Assembly (NCBI GenBank): GCA_004352715.1
Contig: SCFE01000001.1
Coordinates: 2,278,567 to 2,342,566 of the forward strand
Source of the DNA: Hofstenia miamia
Taxonomy: Eukaryota > Xenacoelomorpha > Acoela
Direction of reading: 5' to 3'
Length of the DNA: 64,000 nt
Part shown: in pieces, positions 47,817-58,599 of the stretch
Layout of the letters: each line of letters starts with the position of its first letter
Position numbering within the stretch: position 1 is the stretch's first letter
Made by a program: the position numbers and the translations under genes
The notes under the pieces: model-generated
Told to the model about the DNA's origin: nothing
The model's input: the letters and a program-made list of their open reading frames with translations, nothing else
Databases searched by the model: none

Positions 47817-48323
47817 GCTGTCGATGGGGACCATGGGGTGAATGGGAGAGTTGTACAAGTAATGGAAATGATCTGATAACTAGAACACGCTCTGAGATTT
47901 CGTCAAGCGGTGCGTCCTGTGATGGACCTAGTAGTTTGCAGTTTTACTGTGGACAAGATTTGAAAGCTACTTATCATGTACCACCATCATATGGTAATAC
48001 AGCTTATTGGGTTGATGCATTCTCTCTACATACATTTCGAATGTATTATTGTTTTCTAACTGATCTCAATCACCATAATGCACCAATATTAACAAATATT
48101 ATCGTACAAAACATGAAAGAATTTCGCTTTTGTGGAGAAAATTCTAGAAATATAGCAGGTAGCTGTAAAGAAGTAGGTCCAAATTTCATTGTGCCTACTG
48201 AATTTGTTGGCGATTTCGGCTATCTTAGCAAGGACGTTTTTGAAGCTTCCAGCATAAGGAGTGTTGATGGATGTAGAATTGAATGCCACAGTAACGCTTA
48301 TTACAATACAATCAGTTTACATT
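47817..48323 (+). CDS. TSR + unknown domain exon, module B
   Basis: Exon from acceptor caaatttag (ending 47816) to donor gtaagt (48324): 507 bases, phase 1-1, no internal stop. The TSR begins CRWGPWGEWESC with intact W-layer tryptophans, then ITRTRS (R layer) and SCDG...FYCG. The second domain has YHVPPSYG, YYCFLTD, ILTNIIVQN, FRFCGE, GSCKEVG, PNFIVPTEFVGDFGYLSKDVF and CRIECHSNAYYNTISLHC. The CxxxC at its end resembles the opening of a PAN-like module whose remainder would be on the next exon. Function unknown; extracellular adhesion or recognition is the natural inference from TSR and PAN. The best-preserved copy of the module. Confidence 0.8.
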
Positions 48324-50702
48324 GTAAGTATTTTTTTAAAACTTAAGATTGTAAATTTTCTCAAAAAACATGTATAAATGAATCTACTCAAAACAATTGC
48401 GATTTTTAATTGAAACGCCACTCAAAAAACCTTAAATCGTTGTAAAAATGCAGGAGAATTACTATCTTTGCTAAAATGTTTGTCAAAATGAAATTTGGAT
48501 TTTAAATACAATTAAGAAAATGTCTATTTACACTTTCCATTTATTTATTGAGAACTTAGTTTTCTAGTACACCATGTTTAATGAGACTGGAATTAAAAAT
48601 GTGAGATAATTTTTTAGCAATTATATATAATTATAACATATTTTTAGTCATTTTTGAAAATTTGTTAAAAGCTTTCTTAAATTTTCTGGAAATATATTTA
48701 GATCACACAATATTTCATATTTATTACTTCATATATTTTGAAAATTATATTTATGAAATTCTGCATTTCATAATACATTTCTAAAATTGGTATGAAAATT
48801 ATCAAAATTACTGTAAAAAATGTACATTCTTACAAGTATCATGCGATATTTTTAATAAAGAAATAAAACTTGTTTCAAAAAATTAATGAAAATATAAGTA
48901 TATCAAATCTTATGTTATCTTCAACAAAATGAAGCAAACTAATAGTTATTTCTAAAAAAATAATTTTGTATTTTGCTATGAAAAAAACTTAATGCAAGTG
49001 GCTGAAAACAAACGCCATTTTCTTTCTAAAAAAAGAAATTGAAAACATAAAAATTTTGATTATTTAATAAAATTCATGATTCTTTTGTTGCCTTAAAAAA
49101 TACACAATAACTAATTGCATAATATAACCATCCCTATGAAAAATACGCAAATTCAATAAATTTAATAGTTCTTAAGTTGGATTGACAAACTGTCAATGTG
49201 CAAGCATAAAAAGCAATGCAATTGAATCAATGTGGATCAAAAATTTAAAATAAAATTTTGTAAAATCATAATGAATAATGTCAGCAATATAGATACAACC
49301 AAAAAGTACGGATAAGTAATGCATTAATGTAACTTCTAAGACAAGGCGATACATATTTTAAAATTAAAGTGCCCGGGGATTTTTGTAAATTTTTCATGAT
49401 CATATAAAAATTCTTAAACGCTTATAGCTCAAAAAAACCTAACGTTATGCTCAATCTAAAAGCACAATGTGATAGAGGAGAATCTCATCTTCCTTTTTGC
49501 TCTTAATCCATTTTTCGGCACTGTCCTATCGAGGCGTGCTGGTGCGCCTTCAGCCTCGCGGCCATTTGACTTTGTTCACAGCACTCCTCCATGGGTTTGG
49601 AGTAACTTTGCACATATCAAGAGACACTCAAAGTTCTTTGTCACTTCTATGGACTCAAAACTTTATAAACTCTTTAACATTGGGCATGAAGAAAATTTAA
49701 ATGATTTCAAAAATTCGAAGATCTCAATGAAAAATTCTATTCTTTTCATCAAGGTCAGGCATAGCGATACTCTTTAATAGAAATTTTCAACGTTGCATTA
49801 AAGCATGTTCCCCAATAGACCTATCCATGTCTTGTCATTTTTAAATTTGCAATATGTTTGGAAAAATTCTTTGTAAATGTGGAAAACGGTTTGTTCATTA
49901 AAATGGACGATAGGTAGATTAAGGTTAAGCATATTTTTCTCAAAATATATCTAAGCCCAACATTTTTTTTCACCTTAAAGCTATTTAATTTGGATTGTGC
50001 CTAGAATATAGCGTTATTGAAGGAATAGACAGTACATTGTTCTTTTGGTATTGCTTTTAACAAAAGCCATTCTCTGATAAGGAGGCCTACACAAAAAGCG
50101 ACACATAGAAATTAATGAACTATATTTTGATGCATTGTTCTCTTTAGGCACGATAGACGAGGGTGCCAGCAAAGGCTTATTCCTCCTTTGATTTTTTCAA
50201 ATAATTTGACGCCTCATGCTTTTTAGCGTATCTCCAAATTTGACACCACTCTTGCTGGATGCCCGTTGACAAATGGTCTGCTTGCACAGTATGCAGATTC
50301 AGATTTACTATGTATAAAAATCGCTATACGAACTGCGCTATATATGCTCACTGCCATTGTCTTATTTTCTTCATTAATATATTAATTGCTGTATTACATA
50401 TTTGGACAATAACAAGGATTTAGCAGTGAGTCATCTTGATTTTCAAAAAAAAATGTTGGCTCACCCTTATCTCTAAGAACAAACTTGAAAAAACCTATTT
50501 TGTGAAGAGCAAGCAGTTAACAGCTGAATGAGCAGAGTTAAATGCATTACATGAAATTTTGACAAAATTTTATTTTAGATGGAATACGGAATGGAGCTAT
50601 ACATTATAGAATTCTGCATATTTTCTTTATCTAGATTTTATAAAGCATAGTGTATAAATCTTTAGTAATGTGTTAGCTTTTTATTTGTCTTTGACAATTT
50701 AG
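48324..50702. other. Intron between modules B and C
   Basis: AT-rich. Contains the inverted partner (49370-49640) of a dispersed repeat at 62725-62925. A possible short exon after acceptor ttttattttag (ending about 50579) is too weak to call. Confidence 0.5.
49370..49640 (+). repeat. Dispersed repeat, inverted relative to 62725-62925
   Basis: Shares, as reverse complement, gccc(g/a)ggg, atgatcatat, ttaaacgcttat, gactttg, cacagca, atgggtttgga and ctttgcacatat in the same order, with a longer middle here. Probably an old DNA-transposon fragment. Confidence 0.7.
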
Positions 50703-51200
50703 GTTGCAAATGGAAATCATGGAGTGATTGGACACCATGTCAAAATCAACAAAAGCGCCGTGTACGTGAAAAATCTGTATTAGGTAGTGCAGATTGCGAT
50801 GGTGAAGATAATGAAATTATGTATTGTGATGGCAGTCCTATGGTGAAATATAATACTCCCAGAGACTTTGGGCTTATTCCAAAATCAGATTCAACAGGTT
50901 TTGGTGAAACCCAAGTTTCATATTGTTTTTATTTATTACAAAGCATTTATGCTTTCGACAAAGTTTTGACTAATATTCAGTATAGAAGTAGTGCTGGTAG
51001 TTTTTCTTGTGATAACGTTTATGAAAATGTTCATTGTATAGATATTGGTAGCAATTATGTTTTTCCAACAGAATTTGTTGGTGAATATTCTTATCTTACC
51101 CTAAGCCACTTTCATACTCTACCAAGAATTCCTATAACTGGATCATGCAAACTATCCTGTAAGTCGGAGCAGACCTACTTCAAAACAATAATTTTCGATT
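50703..51200 (+). CDS. TSR + unknown domain exon, module C
   Basis: Exon from acceptor caatttag (ending 50702). TSR: CKWKSWSDWTPC, RRVREKS, CDGEDNEIMYCDG. Second domain: VKYNTPRDFG, SYCFYLL, VLTNIQYRS, FSCDN, HCIDIG, SNYVFPTEFVGEYSYLTLSHF and CKLSCKSEQTYFKTIIFDC. Aligned with modules A and B, the exon end falls at 51200, where the next bases are gttcataag instead of the gtaagt seen in A and B. With that boundary the length is 498 bases and phase 1-1 as in the other modules. If the site is not spliced, the frame runs two more bases to complete Cys, then Ser and a stop at 51206-51208, which would end the protein here. Confidence 0.78.
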
Positions 51201-51232
51201 GTTCATAAGTAAAATTATCTTTTTAATTGTAG

Positions 51233-51420
51233 TCAAAAATGGAAACGGAAACGCTTTATACTCAACATATATACGACTTCTACTCAAACGATATTTAGCA
51301 TTAGAAGAAAGTGGACTTTATAGCTTAAAGCCTATAAGCAATTTCTTTTATTCTTACAATTTATTGTCTTTGTTAAATTTCAAAACTAACTATTGCTTGT
51401 TACATAATAATATTATATAA
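51233..51420 (+). CDS. Possible terminal exon of the TSR gene
   Basis: Follows a possible acceptor ttaattgtag (ending 51232). Entered in phase 1 it stays open for 62 codons (FKNGNGNALYSTYIRLLL...) to TAA at 51418. The segment GLYSLKPIS resembles SVYVEAILKP of the micro-exon at 26887, so it may encode the end of the last PAN-like module. The implied intron is only 32 bases and its donor (gttcat) is poor, so this exon is doubtful. Confidence 0.35.
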
Positions 51421-51554
51421 ATGTTTTTTTATTTAAATTGAACACAAAGTTAATATTATCCAAAATGTATAAATGATGATTTCACCCTCTACTAGAGTGT
51501 TACAATTTCAAAAAATATTGATGAAACTTGCAAATTAATGTACATACAGTAAAT

Positions 51555-51572
51555 AATATATATATATATATA
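51555..51572. repeat. (AT)n microsatellite
   Basis: TA run into which the Tc1 derivative at 51573 is inserted. Confidence 0.85.
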
Positions 51573-52552
51573 TAGTAGCCGACAAAAGTTTATAATAATA
51601 TATCTTTTTTACATTCTATTGGCAATTAGTTTGCAAATGAATACTGAACTCAATTAAAGATGTTATATTTTATTGTATCCAATTTTTACTCAGTCGAAGT
51701 ATTCATAGATAAACTTTTCTGACATTTGGTTTTAAATATTCAACTGTTCACATCAGCACATGTACTTATGAAATACTATATGCCTGTATAAATAACTGAA
51801 TTTTTGCCAATGGGCTCATTTTTTGATAGATTTGATTGGTTTAAAATTTCACGCATCATAGCAAATTCCCCATACACTATAACTCAGCATTATTTGTTCA
51901 ACGAGATGGGTAAGCGCAGGCAGCTGTCAGAGCTTACGAAAGAAAAAGTTAAAGACTTGTTTCGTCGAGAAGGTATAGGTTCTGGACTGGCCTGGTAACA
52001 GTCTAGACCACATCCAATTGAAAACCTGTGGAGAATGGTCAAACTAAAGATTAAAAATTACGACCAACCCTCATTGGAGCCGAACTGAAGAAAACAATCA
52101 GAGATGACTTGTATCGACATATAACGAAAGAAGACTATGAAAGACTCGTGAATTCAATGCCTCGAAGGGTAACGCAATAATACAACACAAAGGGTATCCA
52201 ACAAATTACTGAAGATTTTCGTGATACATGTACACTCGGTACATTATATTTGTAATTAATAATGAGTATAAAGCGTGTTACAAAATATACACTATAAAAA
52301 AATTTCATGTTGACAACGCTGTATTCTTACTACAAATTATTTAAAAAATTGGCTTGCATTACGTATAGATGTTATACTAATACTAAAAGTCAAAAATATT
52401 TTTCTTTTATTCGAAATCTATAACAATAAACTTCTGAGAACCTATCAAGGACGAGATAGAAGTTTGAGATAATCTCTTTATATATTTTTATAATAGTCTT
52501 AAAAACAATAAAATCTAAGATTTTTCTGATTACTATAAACTTTTGTCGGCTA

Positions 52553-52555
<3 letters not shown>
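51573..52555 (+). mobile_element. Internally deleted Tc1-like derivative with well-preserved TIRs
   Basis: Left TIR tagtagccgacaaaagttta (51573 onward) and right TIR, reverse-complemented, cagtagccgacaaaagttta (52555 inward) match for about 22 of 23 bases and beyond. TA runs lie on both sides. The interior joins a transposase N-terminus to a C-terminus, about 1 kb in all, so the element is non-autonomous but probably mobilisable by a full-length relative. Confidence 0.88.
51906..52180 (+). pseudogene. Tc1 transposase with the catalytic core deleted
   Basis: MGKRRQLSELTKEKVKDLFR from 51906 is a Tc1 N-terminal DNA-binding start. It jumps after about 28 residues to an out-of-frame RPHPIENLWRMVKLKIKNYD, the usual C-terminal block containing the third catalytic residue (PIENLW, Glu). 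The first two catalytic Asp regions are missing, so no transposase activity is possible. Confidence 0.8.

Positions 52556-52586
<31 letters not shown>
52556..52586. repeat. (AT)n microsatellite
   Basis: TA run directly after the right TIR. Confidence 0.9.
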
Positions 52587-52588
<2 letters not shown>

Positions 52589-53399
52589 AGATAGACTATA
52601 AAACAGTGGTTACAAGATGGCGCTTTTATTAATTTCTTAATATGTCTGATGAGGAATTCTTACTAACTTTTAAGCGCAACCTTTTGAAAACTTGCACACA
52701 TTAAAACAGCACTATATAGTCATATCCGTGCTGATTTGTTTTAAGCATATTAGCAATCATTTTGTTCTTTACACCATTCAAAAAACATCAAGATTTAAGC
52801 TTATTTCTTTTAAGTGATTTAAAATTTCCCGTTTTAGAAACGAATCCAGCATGAAAATCCTGCATTTGGAAAAACGAATATTGCCATAAATAGAAATGCA
52901 ATGATATTATAAATTTCTTTGAAACAAAAGTTTATCAAAAACACAACCAAGTGAATTCAATTAAAATGTATACATGAATTTTAGTAATATTTCATGTTAA
53001 ATTAAGATAATGGACTTTTCCATCATTGTATATTAAGATATTGTGAGTTTCCATTTGGGTATCTTGGATTGCTGAAAGTAGCAATTACGTTATAGTAGAT
53101 CAGAATGTATATGCAATTTCCATTGCTCCCATTAATCCTATTCCAGTCCGATGTCGCGATTTGAATGTAATGCAAATGCGTGGTCATATTAGAAAAATTG
53201 AGTGATTGTCATGTCATTCACGACCTGATTTAGCCTTGTTTCTGATTTTATCAGTAAGGTGAACACAAATGCAATTCAAGATGTGTTAATGTTAACACTC
53301 AACAAATTAGTACAAAAGTTAAGTGCAGCAAAAATTTATTTAAATTTCCTTATTTGAGTGATATATTTCATTAGAAGATAAGTTGTTATTGTGATGTCT

Positions 53400-53870
53400 G
53401 TTTCGGTAAGAGTGAAGCTGGATATTTGGTATTTATTGAAAGTTAATTTCGCAATGCATCGTTGCTGTCATGAAGGTCTTGTAAATTGCAAAGAGTAGCT
53501 CGAAATACAATGACTGCTGAAGCTGAAACCTTGGCATGTAATCAAGCTGTTGATGTGGCATTACTTATTAGGAATATTATGAAAGAAGTTCTTGGTATTT
53601 AGCTTCATATCGTCGTGGTATATAAAAATAATCGGTAAATTACTGAAGCTATCTTTTCTACCAAGCAGTTATATGACAAAAGGTTACGGATTAACTAAAG
53701 TTATTTGCGAAAATTAATTGATAACTAAGAACTTATGGGAATACAGTTGTTGGAGACAAAGATTCTGCAGGCTGATTGCCTTACCAAACCCAAAACAGTA
53801 TCATCTGATTCTCTAGCTGATGTTTTAAACTTGGCAATCTTAAAGAAAGAAACTTAGTGTAGATATTGTG
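53400..53870 (+). pseudogene. Ty1/copia RNase H relic
   Basis: Plus-strand pieces in three close frames read AGYLVFIES, then RVARNTMTAEAETLACNQAVDVAL (from about 53492), then STKQLYDKRLRIN (about 53670-53705) and LQADCLTKPKTVSSDSLADVL (about 53765-53830). This is the order of the copia RNase H: GYLxF...(K)RVxRSTxxAExxAL...STxxxxDKRLRxxI...LADxLTK. Stops and frame changes interrupt it. The integrase and RT parts upstream (52.6-53.4 kb) are not recognisable. Confidence 0.75.
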
Positions 53871-53943
53871 GTGTGGTGCAAAAACAAAAGTATAAATGGG
53901 GCAGAATGTTTTATTACTATTTAGTTTTGTAATTAACCTGTCN

Positions 53944-53944
<1 letters not shown>

Positions 53945-53976
<32 letters not shown>
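53945..53976. repeat. (AT)n microsatellite after lone N
   Basis: TA run following an N at 53943. Confidence 0.9.
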
Positions 53977-53978
<2 letters not shown>

Positions 53979-56660
53979 GTCATAGTCGCATAAAGTATTA
54001 GAAAATATGGTAATTATAATTTTCCATCAACAGATCAAAGAAGTACTTAGGAGTTGTATTGAATAAGGAACTTAATAGGAATGATCAACTGGATATTGTT
54101 GTCAAGAATCACATGTGTGTTCTTGGAATGTAATTCTTAAAAGCATTTCTAAATTACAGAATGCAAAAATCCCTCTGAGAAACAAGCAAATTAAATAAGT
54201 TTGGATTCAGAAGATGACAATTTACAGACATAAAAAACAATAAAAATAAATCAATTTGCACCACAAAGAGTGTGTATGTTCTTTGGCTATTAAAAAAATA
54301 AACATTTAGAAAACTATATAACAAACCATATAAGCAATATTGATATTGCAAAAAACAACGTTTGATTCAGTAATATATTTGTGTTCCTTCTGAACACAGA
54401 TATTTTTACATATGATTACATTCAAATTTTTTTCAGATGTTCCAATGAGTTTTACCTTAAATTTACCTCGTCTAGTGAGACGAAATTTCAGCATGATGAA
54501 ACTCAAATGGCGGACAGTCAAAGTATTGTAGAGCAAAAGATTAAAGCATTAGTCAATTGCATCATCTCTTGACCTCTGGTATACCTCGAAACCCTTTGAG
54601 AGAGAATTCTACAAGTTAAATTATCCATCACGGTTTTTACGCCCACCAGCATCTTGTATTTATGTAAATATGTTGGTTTGTGCTTTGGTATCTCTTATTT
54701 GTATTTCTTACTAGCAAATCTGTTTAATATTTAACTACTTAAATATATTTCAGAGCTTGAGCGAAGCAATTTCAAAAAAATTAATTCAACTGGTTTGATA
54801 ATGAGACACGTGCAAGATGTAGAACTTTCTGATCCTTTTAGATTCTGTAAAAAGCTAAAAAAAACAATGAATGTGATGCTGAAAACTTATTCAAAGAAAC
54901 TATTCAAAATCTCATCACTAAAATTTCAATTTTCGAATTTGAACTAATCCAATCAGGATTGTTCAGCCGCGGAAACAACTTCAAGTATGCATGCTATGCT
55001 TACAAATATTACTCCCTCAATTAAATCCATAATATTGTTGGCTAAAATAGTTCCTCTATATTGCATCGAAAGTTTGTCAAAAATGCGTTCCAAGGATTGT
55101 TTTATATTGAACAGATCAATGTTTATAGCGAAGTTAATAAAAACCAAATAAGTCAGTGGCAACTAGAATCGTTCAATAGTGCAAAAATGTAAATAGTTCG
55201 TTTAGTATACGTAATGAAGAGATAAATGAATTGGAACTTAAAAGGAAAAATGTTTAAAGAAAACAACCAAAAACTGTTCCAAATAATATTTAAGCACTTA
55301 CAAGGATATTAAAACTAAAATTGTCAAATTAAAGCAGTATCAAAAAGTGCCAAATTTAACAATGATATGTGAAAGACTTATATAATCCAAAAACAATTGG
55401 AATTTTAGAATTCCTATTTGAAGCAAAGACAAAAATATGCATAAAACCATCGGATAATAAAATAGAAATTGCATAACCTATGAAAAAGAAATTGCACAAA
55501 TTGATAGCACCATCTTTTTTAGTTACATTAACAAATTTGATAAAAAATCGGGGTGCTTTTAAAACCATCACATGCAAAAATATAACAAATTAGAATTCAA
55601 TGTATGGAATGCACCTAATACATAGTCCTTGAAGAAACTACGAAAACACAATTTACTTCCAAATCAACATATACCTGGTTTACAATATGCAAAAATATGC
55701 GTTTGGATTTTTTTTGCTTAATTGCATTAGCTTTGCTTAACTCATCAATGTCAGCTAATATATAAATTTTTTATGCAATCTCTATTCATTTCATTTTAAA
55801 TATTGTACATGTTTGCTTTGATGTTGACGCAGCTAGGATTTGTGCGCACTCATGTTAATGATGACGTTTTATGCTAAGAATTATACCTGTGGTTGAAGTA
55901 TTAATAATTTTCAAACAGTAAGTTAAATTTTGAAAAAATATTCAAATTTTTCCATACCTAATATTCAAATAATAGGACGTCCTAATACTTAAATATGTTG
56001 CTGTCTTGAAAAAAACACTTTGAGACCCATTCAGAAATGGACATTGCCCGAAAATTTAGGCCCACTCCCGACAAGGGCCTAAGAAAGTTTAGGCCCTGCC
56101 TGAATTCGACCCGTCTCATTTAGTTTAATGCAAACTCGGCTCATTTTCAAATTACTTATCAAACAATTTCTATATCTGTTGAGTTTTCTCCACAAAAATT
56201 TGGTACGATAGAGATACTTCTAATAAAATCTAAACACTTAAATTGAAGATTCTAAATTTCAATTTAGAAAAGTATATGATACGCATGTAAGATTTCGAAA
56301 ATGTAAATTTTATTTTTCAATTTCCATTTATTTGCGTGCACTATTACGGAATAGTCAGTTTTTTAAAATTCGGCCCAATTTTTCCATTTTTCTGACCCAG
56401 TCCATGGGCTGCCTGGCTTCTGTACATCTCTTTACCTGCTTAGGCACATTATGCGCAAATTAAAATCGAAAAATAAAGAGGAAACATTTTCTTGTTAGAG
56501 TTTCAAAGTTTAGATGCCTTCATTCGTTTGTGAGATAAAAATTTTTTGAGGAACCCATTACAGATTTGGAAGAATTGCCATGAGTTCTTGCATGTAGTGC
56601 AATTTGGATTTTGACAATCTTATTTGAATCTTTGAATGTAGACTTTTTTTCTTTATATGA
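53977..56660. other. Intergenic, no gene recognised
   Basis: AT-rich with possibly decayed coding sequence at 54780-55190 and a GC-richer block at 56030-56110 that may be a transposon end. Nothing I can assign. Confidence 0.4.
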
Positions 56661-56672
56661 ACCTGAACCAAT

Positions 56673-56936
56673 CTATGTCAGGGTGTACCGCGGTCTTGAA
56701 ATATACCCAAATTTCGAAGTAGGCACAACTTCGTCTCTTAAAATTTTTACGTATCGGGAGGAATCTCCGATTCTCTTTGTGTAAGGAAACACCCCAAAAA
56801 TAACATTGTATGGTTTCATGTATTGGACAAGATTCGCACAGAAAGCTCTTACTTTATAATCATTGCGGGCTAACTGAATGCTGCTTTCACCACTCCATAG
56901 AACTTTTTCCAGAAAAAAGGTGATTCTATTTGTCAT
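56673..56936 (-). pseudogene. Tc1-type transposase fragment with mutated first Asp
   Basis: Minus strand, 87 codons. LEKVLWSGESSIQLARND corresponds to the xxVLWSDESxFxLxxxN block of Tc1 transposases with the catalytic Asp replaced by Gly. YNVIFGVFPY...RIGDSSRYVKILRDEVVPT aligns with the downstream VxVWGxF...GxYxxIL....P stretch. No further motifs, so a fragment only. Confidence 0.6.
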
Positions 56937-57026
56937 TCAGTTAACAGTTTTTCGAACCATACTTCTTTCTCTTTTAAACTCTCCTCATCTCGGCATAGAA
57001 TTTAAGTGTATTGCCCTAAAATCATT

Positions 57027-57330
57027 GGAGCAGCCAAGGCCTTCTAGAAACACGGCCTGGCGATTTGCAGTAAAGAGAATAATATTTGAGGCTGACCTTC
57101 TCCCGCAAGAGGGAGCATTAAATGTTACCATGCTAAATTATTATTCACTTGCTTGACAATTATGATTTATATTACACTTGTATTTTTACTAATGTTTTAC
57201 ATTAATTCAAAAATTTAGTGTTCATTTTTGTCTATATATTTTTTTAATTACTATCAACTATTCAGCCTCATTTTTTACAATTGTTACTGCAAATCGCCAG
57301 GCCGTGTTTCTAGCGGGCCTTGGAGCAGCC
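57027..57330. mobile_element. MITE, 286 bp, with 9-bp target duplication
   Basis: The element spans 57036-57321. Direct repeats ggagcagcc flank it at 57027-57035 and 57322-57330. Termini are inverted repeats: left aaggccttctagaaacacgg (57036) and right, reverse-complemented, aaggcccgctagaaacacgg. They stay matched to about 38 bases (...cctggcgatttgcagtaa), with weaker similarity to about 60 bases (gaggctga). There is no coding sequence. A 9-bp duplication fits Mutator-like (MULE) or Merlin families; I do not choose. Confidence 0.9.
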
Positions 57331-57628
57331 TAAGAAAATTGCATCAAAAAGTTATGGTTTGTGTGTTAAATTTATGAGTATGTATATCAATGTACTTAAA
57401 ATAAATATATGCTACACAGTTTTCCAACTATGTTTTGTTATATGCACTTCACATTTTTTAACTTTAGAAAAATCAACAATGCTATAAGTGAAATAATAGC
57501 AGTTGAAAATTGCTTTTCAATATTTGATGCATATTTACATATATTAATTCTTACAGAATTATTATACCAGCTATTACAAATTTGTATTTCAATTATTTAT
57601 TGCACATGCAAAAATAGGTATTTGTAAG

Positions 57629-57759
57629 CTACGTTGAATTCGATGGAAACGGAGTAGTGGGGTGAGGTTCACAATCATTTCCATTGCATTTTCTTCCAGT
57701 GCACGTAAATGATCCAGACCTACCAACCCAAGTGCCATCAACATCACAATCAGTATGAT
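57629..57759 (-). CDS. Terminal exon of a minus-strand cysteine-rich gene
   Basis: Minus-strand exon starting after acceptor attcttgcag (57760-57769 on the plus strand) and ending in TAG at 57629-57631. It adds two bases to a phase-1 codon, then 42 residues: HTDCDVDGTWVGRSG, SFTCTGRKCNGNDC, and a Pro/Thr/Ser tail. The C...GxW...C...C...C layout suggests a small disulfide module, possibly the C-terminal end of a TSR- or sushi-like repeat. Probably the same gene as 59577-59752, given orientation, distance and composition. Confidence 0.5.
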
Positions 57760-57848
57760 CTGCAAGAATATTCCACTAAAACATATGTTATGATTCCGCT
57801 TAAAAACTTATTGTACGATTGTCTGAAATATACTAATAATGCATAAAT

Positions 57849-58166
57849 CCGGTCCGACCCGTTTTCATAAATTTGACCATAATGTATAAAAGTAAACAAA
57901 CATATATGTGCTTTCACACATAACTAGCTAGCCAGTAGCAGGAAAAATAAATGCTTTGCTATGCATTGATTGTCATGTGACAAAACAATTATGTGTAACA
58001 CACTTTTCAATTGTTAAATCTAGCGTCAAATTTTATATATTTGACTAGCAATTTATGCTAACGGAATTGAGTAACCCAATATGAACAAAATTAAAGATAA
58101 AACGTTAAACCCGACCCCACCGGACGCGACAAAAAGTTTCCACCGGGTCGACTCGTTTCCACCCTG
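57849..58166. mobile_element. Candidate hAT-type MITE with 8-bp duplication
   Basis: gcataaat occurs at 57841-57848 and 58167-58174, just outside a 318-bp segment. The right end, reverse-complemented, reads cagggtggaaacgagtcgac, a hAT-like start. The left end, ccggtccgacccg, matches only an internal part of it, so the left terminus is not convincing. Confidence 0.4.
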
Positions 58167-58599
58167 GCATAAATGGCTCTCAAAAGGAAGTTCTTTGTAG
58201 AAACCCGAGGCAATTAATGTAGTTTTTGTGCTTCATTGAAGTGCCAACAATGAAATAAGTATTCAAATTTAAAATGACTACAAATTTTTTCTTACTAGAA
58301 ACACTACTACCCCATGATCTATGTTTACTAGTTGGCTTTTATCATGACCTACAAGAGTAGCAAGGCTGAAATGCAGTAAAGGACTATTAAATGTTAAGGA
58401 ATCTGTAGAAGCGGAAATATTAGAATTAAAGGAGCAAGTGAATGGGTAACAATAAAAATCAATTCTAGAGGTAAATAGAGAGTAAAAAAAGATGATGATC
58501 GTGTGAGGGAAACAAAGTATGCCAGAGTAGAGTAGAAAGAGCAAGGCAGACAGACAAGTTATAAGCAAAAGGCAATGTATGTAGAATTTTAACGGACTA

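Noticed and set aside
49469-49777. 102-codon plus-strand frame
   Set aside because: It overlaps the dispersed repeat shared in inverse orientation with 62.8 kb, lacks motifs, and has no splice support.
56025-56440. Possible hAT-type element (cagaaatggacattgccc ... gtacatctctt)
   Set aside because: Short, weak inverted similarity and no target duplication found.
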